A DNA stretch of 64,000 nucleotides from Nitrospira japonica (GTDB lineage Bacteria; Nitrospirota; Thermodesulfovibrionia; UBA6902). The stretch covers positions 1 through 64,000 of the forward strand of contig DYJL01000017.1 in NCBI GenBank assembly GCA_020723105.1, written 5' to 3'. A model generated the notes under the pieces. That model was not told where the DNA came from and made no database searches. It saw only the letters and a list, made by a program, of their open reading frames with translations. Positions within the stretch are counted from its first letter, which is position 1; each line of letters opens with the position of its first letter. The position numbers and the translations under genes are program-made. Positions 62,662 through 64,000 of the stretch are shown here, in pieces.

Positions 62662-64000
62662 ATGAAAATTACCAGAAGAGATTTTCTAAGATATAGCGCG
62701 ATAACAACAGCCGCTGCGGCAGCAGGCATAACAAAGCCTGAAATGCTTCTTGCGGCTTATGGGGTGAAGGCGCTACCAGTAGGGCAATGCAGATATTGCG
62801 CTGTCGGCTGTACGATGATCGCGGACTGCGAGGTAGACGCTGCGGGAAAAGTTACAAAGATACTCGCCATCAAAGGTGACTTGAAAAGTCCGGTTAACAG
62901 GGGTGTTCTGTGCACAAAAGGTTTTTACCTTCACAAGGCGATGGCCTACAAGGACAGGCCCAAAGGCGCGCTTATCAGAAAAGAGTGGATCAACCCTGAG
63001 ACCGGAAAGCCTGACATGACAAAATCCCCGAGGGTGCTGCAGGGGAAATCAACCAAAGACGTAGCAGGCGCAACGCCTTCGGAAGTTGATATGAAGGAGA
63101 ACTTTGTCCTCGTGCCGTGGGAAGACGCGGTAGATTTTGTGGCTGACGCGATTGAAAAATCCATAAAGAGCTACGGCAAGCACAGCGTCGCGTTTTACGG
63201 CAGCGGACAGCTTGGCACTGAAGAGACGCATATTATGAACAAGGTTTTTAAAGGCGGCGGTATGCTGGCCAACAACGCCATCGAAGGCCAGCCGAGGATG
63301 TGCATGGCATCGGCAGTTGTAGGCTACCTTTATGCGTTCGGCAAAGATGAGCCTTACGGGTGTCTTGATGATATAGACGTTCCTGATCCCGATTACGGGA
63401 AACACGCCGATACTTTCTTCCTCATCGGCAGCAACACTGCGGAGGGGCATCCGATAATATTCAACAGGATCGCTGCATTAAAGTCAAAAAATCCGAATGT
63501 AAAGATTATCCTTGCCGATCCGAGAAAGACGCGCTCAGGAACCATTGCCGATCTGTGGCTGCCCTTTGCAACAGGCAGGGACCTCGTCCTTATCAATTCA
63601 ATTGCGTATGTTATTGCGCATGAGCTTGATGGCGCAAAGGCTGATGTTGAAAACGGCACTGTCGAGGCAAAGTGGAAATATCTCGATAAGAAGTTTATCG
63701 AAAAACACGTGAGTTTCGGCATTCATGAAGATGTGAAGAAGACGTGGATAAAAACAAATTACGGCGGCACAAGGGAAGCTGCATGGGATTTGACCTATAC
63801 CGCAGAGCCGAGGAAAACATATCCAAGTCCAAAGAACAAATATGCGTCGGAAGATGAAATAATGAAAGACCTCTACAAGGGTTTCGCGGTATTCCTGAAA
63901 TTCCTTGAAGATTATAAACCCGAGAAGGTAACCGATGTGATCTTTGAAGGCGAATCTCCGCTTGTCTATGACAAGGCAACAAGGACATGGAAGAAAATAA
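62662..64000 (+). CDS. napA: Periplasmic nitrate reductase catalytic subunit (partial)
   Basis: The first 446 residues of a molybdopterin enzyme, cut by the window end. A Tat signal (TRRDFLRYSA, residues 4-13) starts it. A 4Fe-4S site has CRYCAVGC (43-50) and CTKG (84-87). GQPRMCMASAVVGY places the molybdenum-ligand cysteine at 214, and FGKDEP and IGSNTAEGHP follow NapA closely. Relative to short NapA it carries an extra stretch around 108-145 and another around 330-400. The ribosome site is GGGAGGTG. With the octaheme enzyme it would convert nitrate to ammonium. Confidence 0.9.
   Translation, partial: MKITRRDFLRYSAITTAAAAAGITKPEMLLAAYGVKALPVGQCRYCAVGCTMIADCEVDAAGKVTKILAIKGDLKSPVNRGVLCTKGFYLHKAMAYKDRPKGALIRKEWINPETGKPDMTKSPRVLQGKSTKDVAGATPSEVDMKENFVLVPWEDAVDFVADAIEKSIKSYGKHSVAFYGSGQLGTEETHIMNKVFKGGGMLANNAIEGQPRMCMASAVVGYLYAFGKDEPYGCLDDIDVPDPDYGKHADTFFLIGSNTAEGHPIIFNRIAALKSKNPNVKIILADPRKTRSGTIADLWLPFATGRDLVLINSIAYVIAHELDGAKADVENGTVEAKWKYLDKKFIEKHVSFGIHEDVKKTWIKTNYGGTREAAWDLTYTAEPRKTYPSPKNKYASEDEIMKDLYKGFAVFLKFLEDYKPEKVTDVIFEGESPLVYDKATRTWKKI

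Overview
The window is a 64 kb piece of a Gram-negative bacterial chromosome with moderate to low GC. It carries lipid A and Kdo genes (lpxB, waaA, lpxK, an LpxL-like acyltransferase), so an outer membrane is expected. The mix of ClpC, pyruvate phosphate dikinase, an MtrA-like/DUF4346 protein, several c-di-GMP proteins, a periplasmic NapA-type nitrate reductase and an octaheme nitrite reductase fits an uncultivated Nitrospirota (Thermodesulfovibrionia-like) or deltaproteobacterial-grade anaerobe. That placement is inference; no rRNA is present.

Layout. 166-5606 (minus): HIT protein, clpC, nrdR, glyA, rpiB. 5709-14156 (plus): coaE, then leuC and leuD with a diguanylate cyclase gene between them, a PilZ membrane protein, a lipoprotein, and the haem genes hemH-hemY. 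14191-19574 (minus): AI-2E family permease, D-aminoacylase, N-acetylmuramoyl-L-alanine amidase, and a PilZ/zinc-ribbon/sigma-54 activator. 19791-20945 (minus): small redox proteins (a 42-residue zinc ribbon protein, a DUF1858 protein, an oxidase-subunit-I-like membrane protein, an Nfu scaffold) with two near-identical FNR-type operators. 21103-24146: glyQS. 24147-25794 is a decayed island: a PhnD-like sensor, a transposase remnant and a GGDEF-EAL remnant. 25969-30347: ppdK with a clear terminator, dedA, an RNase H. 30396-34245: a zinc-ribbon coiled-coil protein, tRNA-Met, an MtrA-like protein, parA-parB. 34265-44531 (minus): a long run of cspA, purE, purD, purH, radC, rph, murI, gerMN, amidase, gmhA, lipoprotein and argH. 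44683-52943: lipid A genes, a diguanylate cyclase, YjbQ, an MFS transporter, a DUF116 protein. 52968-59879: a second sensor cyclase, a putative PD-(D/E)XK protein with four cysteines, scpB, a rhodanese, a chemotaxis receptor, a phospholipase C-like protein. 60277-64000: an octaheme nitrite reductase, a monohaem secreted protein and napA (cut by the window end).

Two themes link the genes. First, respiratory nitrate and nitrite reduction to ammonium (NapA plus octaheme NrfA-type enzyme), with a possible FNR/HcpR-type redox regulon elsewhere in the window. Second, c-di-GMP signalling: three intact GGDEF proteins, two PilZ proteins and one broken GGDEF-EAL gene. The chromosome is also peppered with short palindromic or low-complexity repeats, some lying in frame inside conserved genes (lpxK, hemH, a lipoprotein signal peptide). 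That is the most unusual genome-scale feature here.
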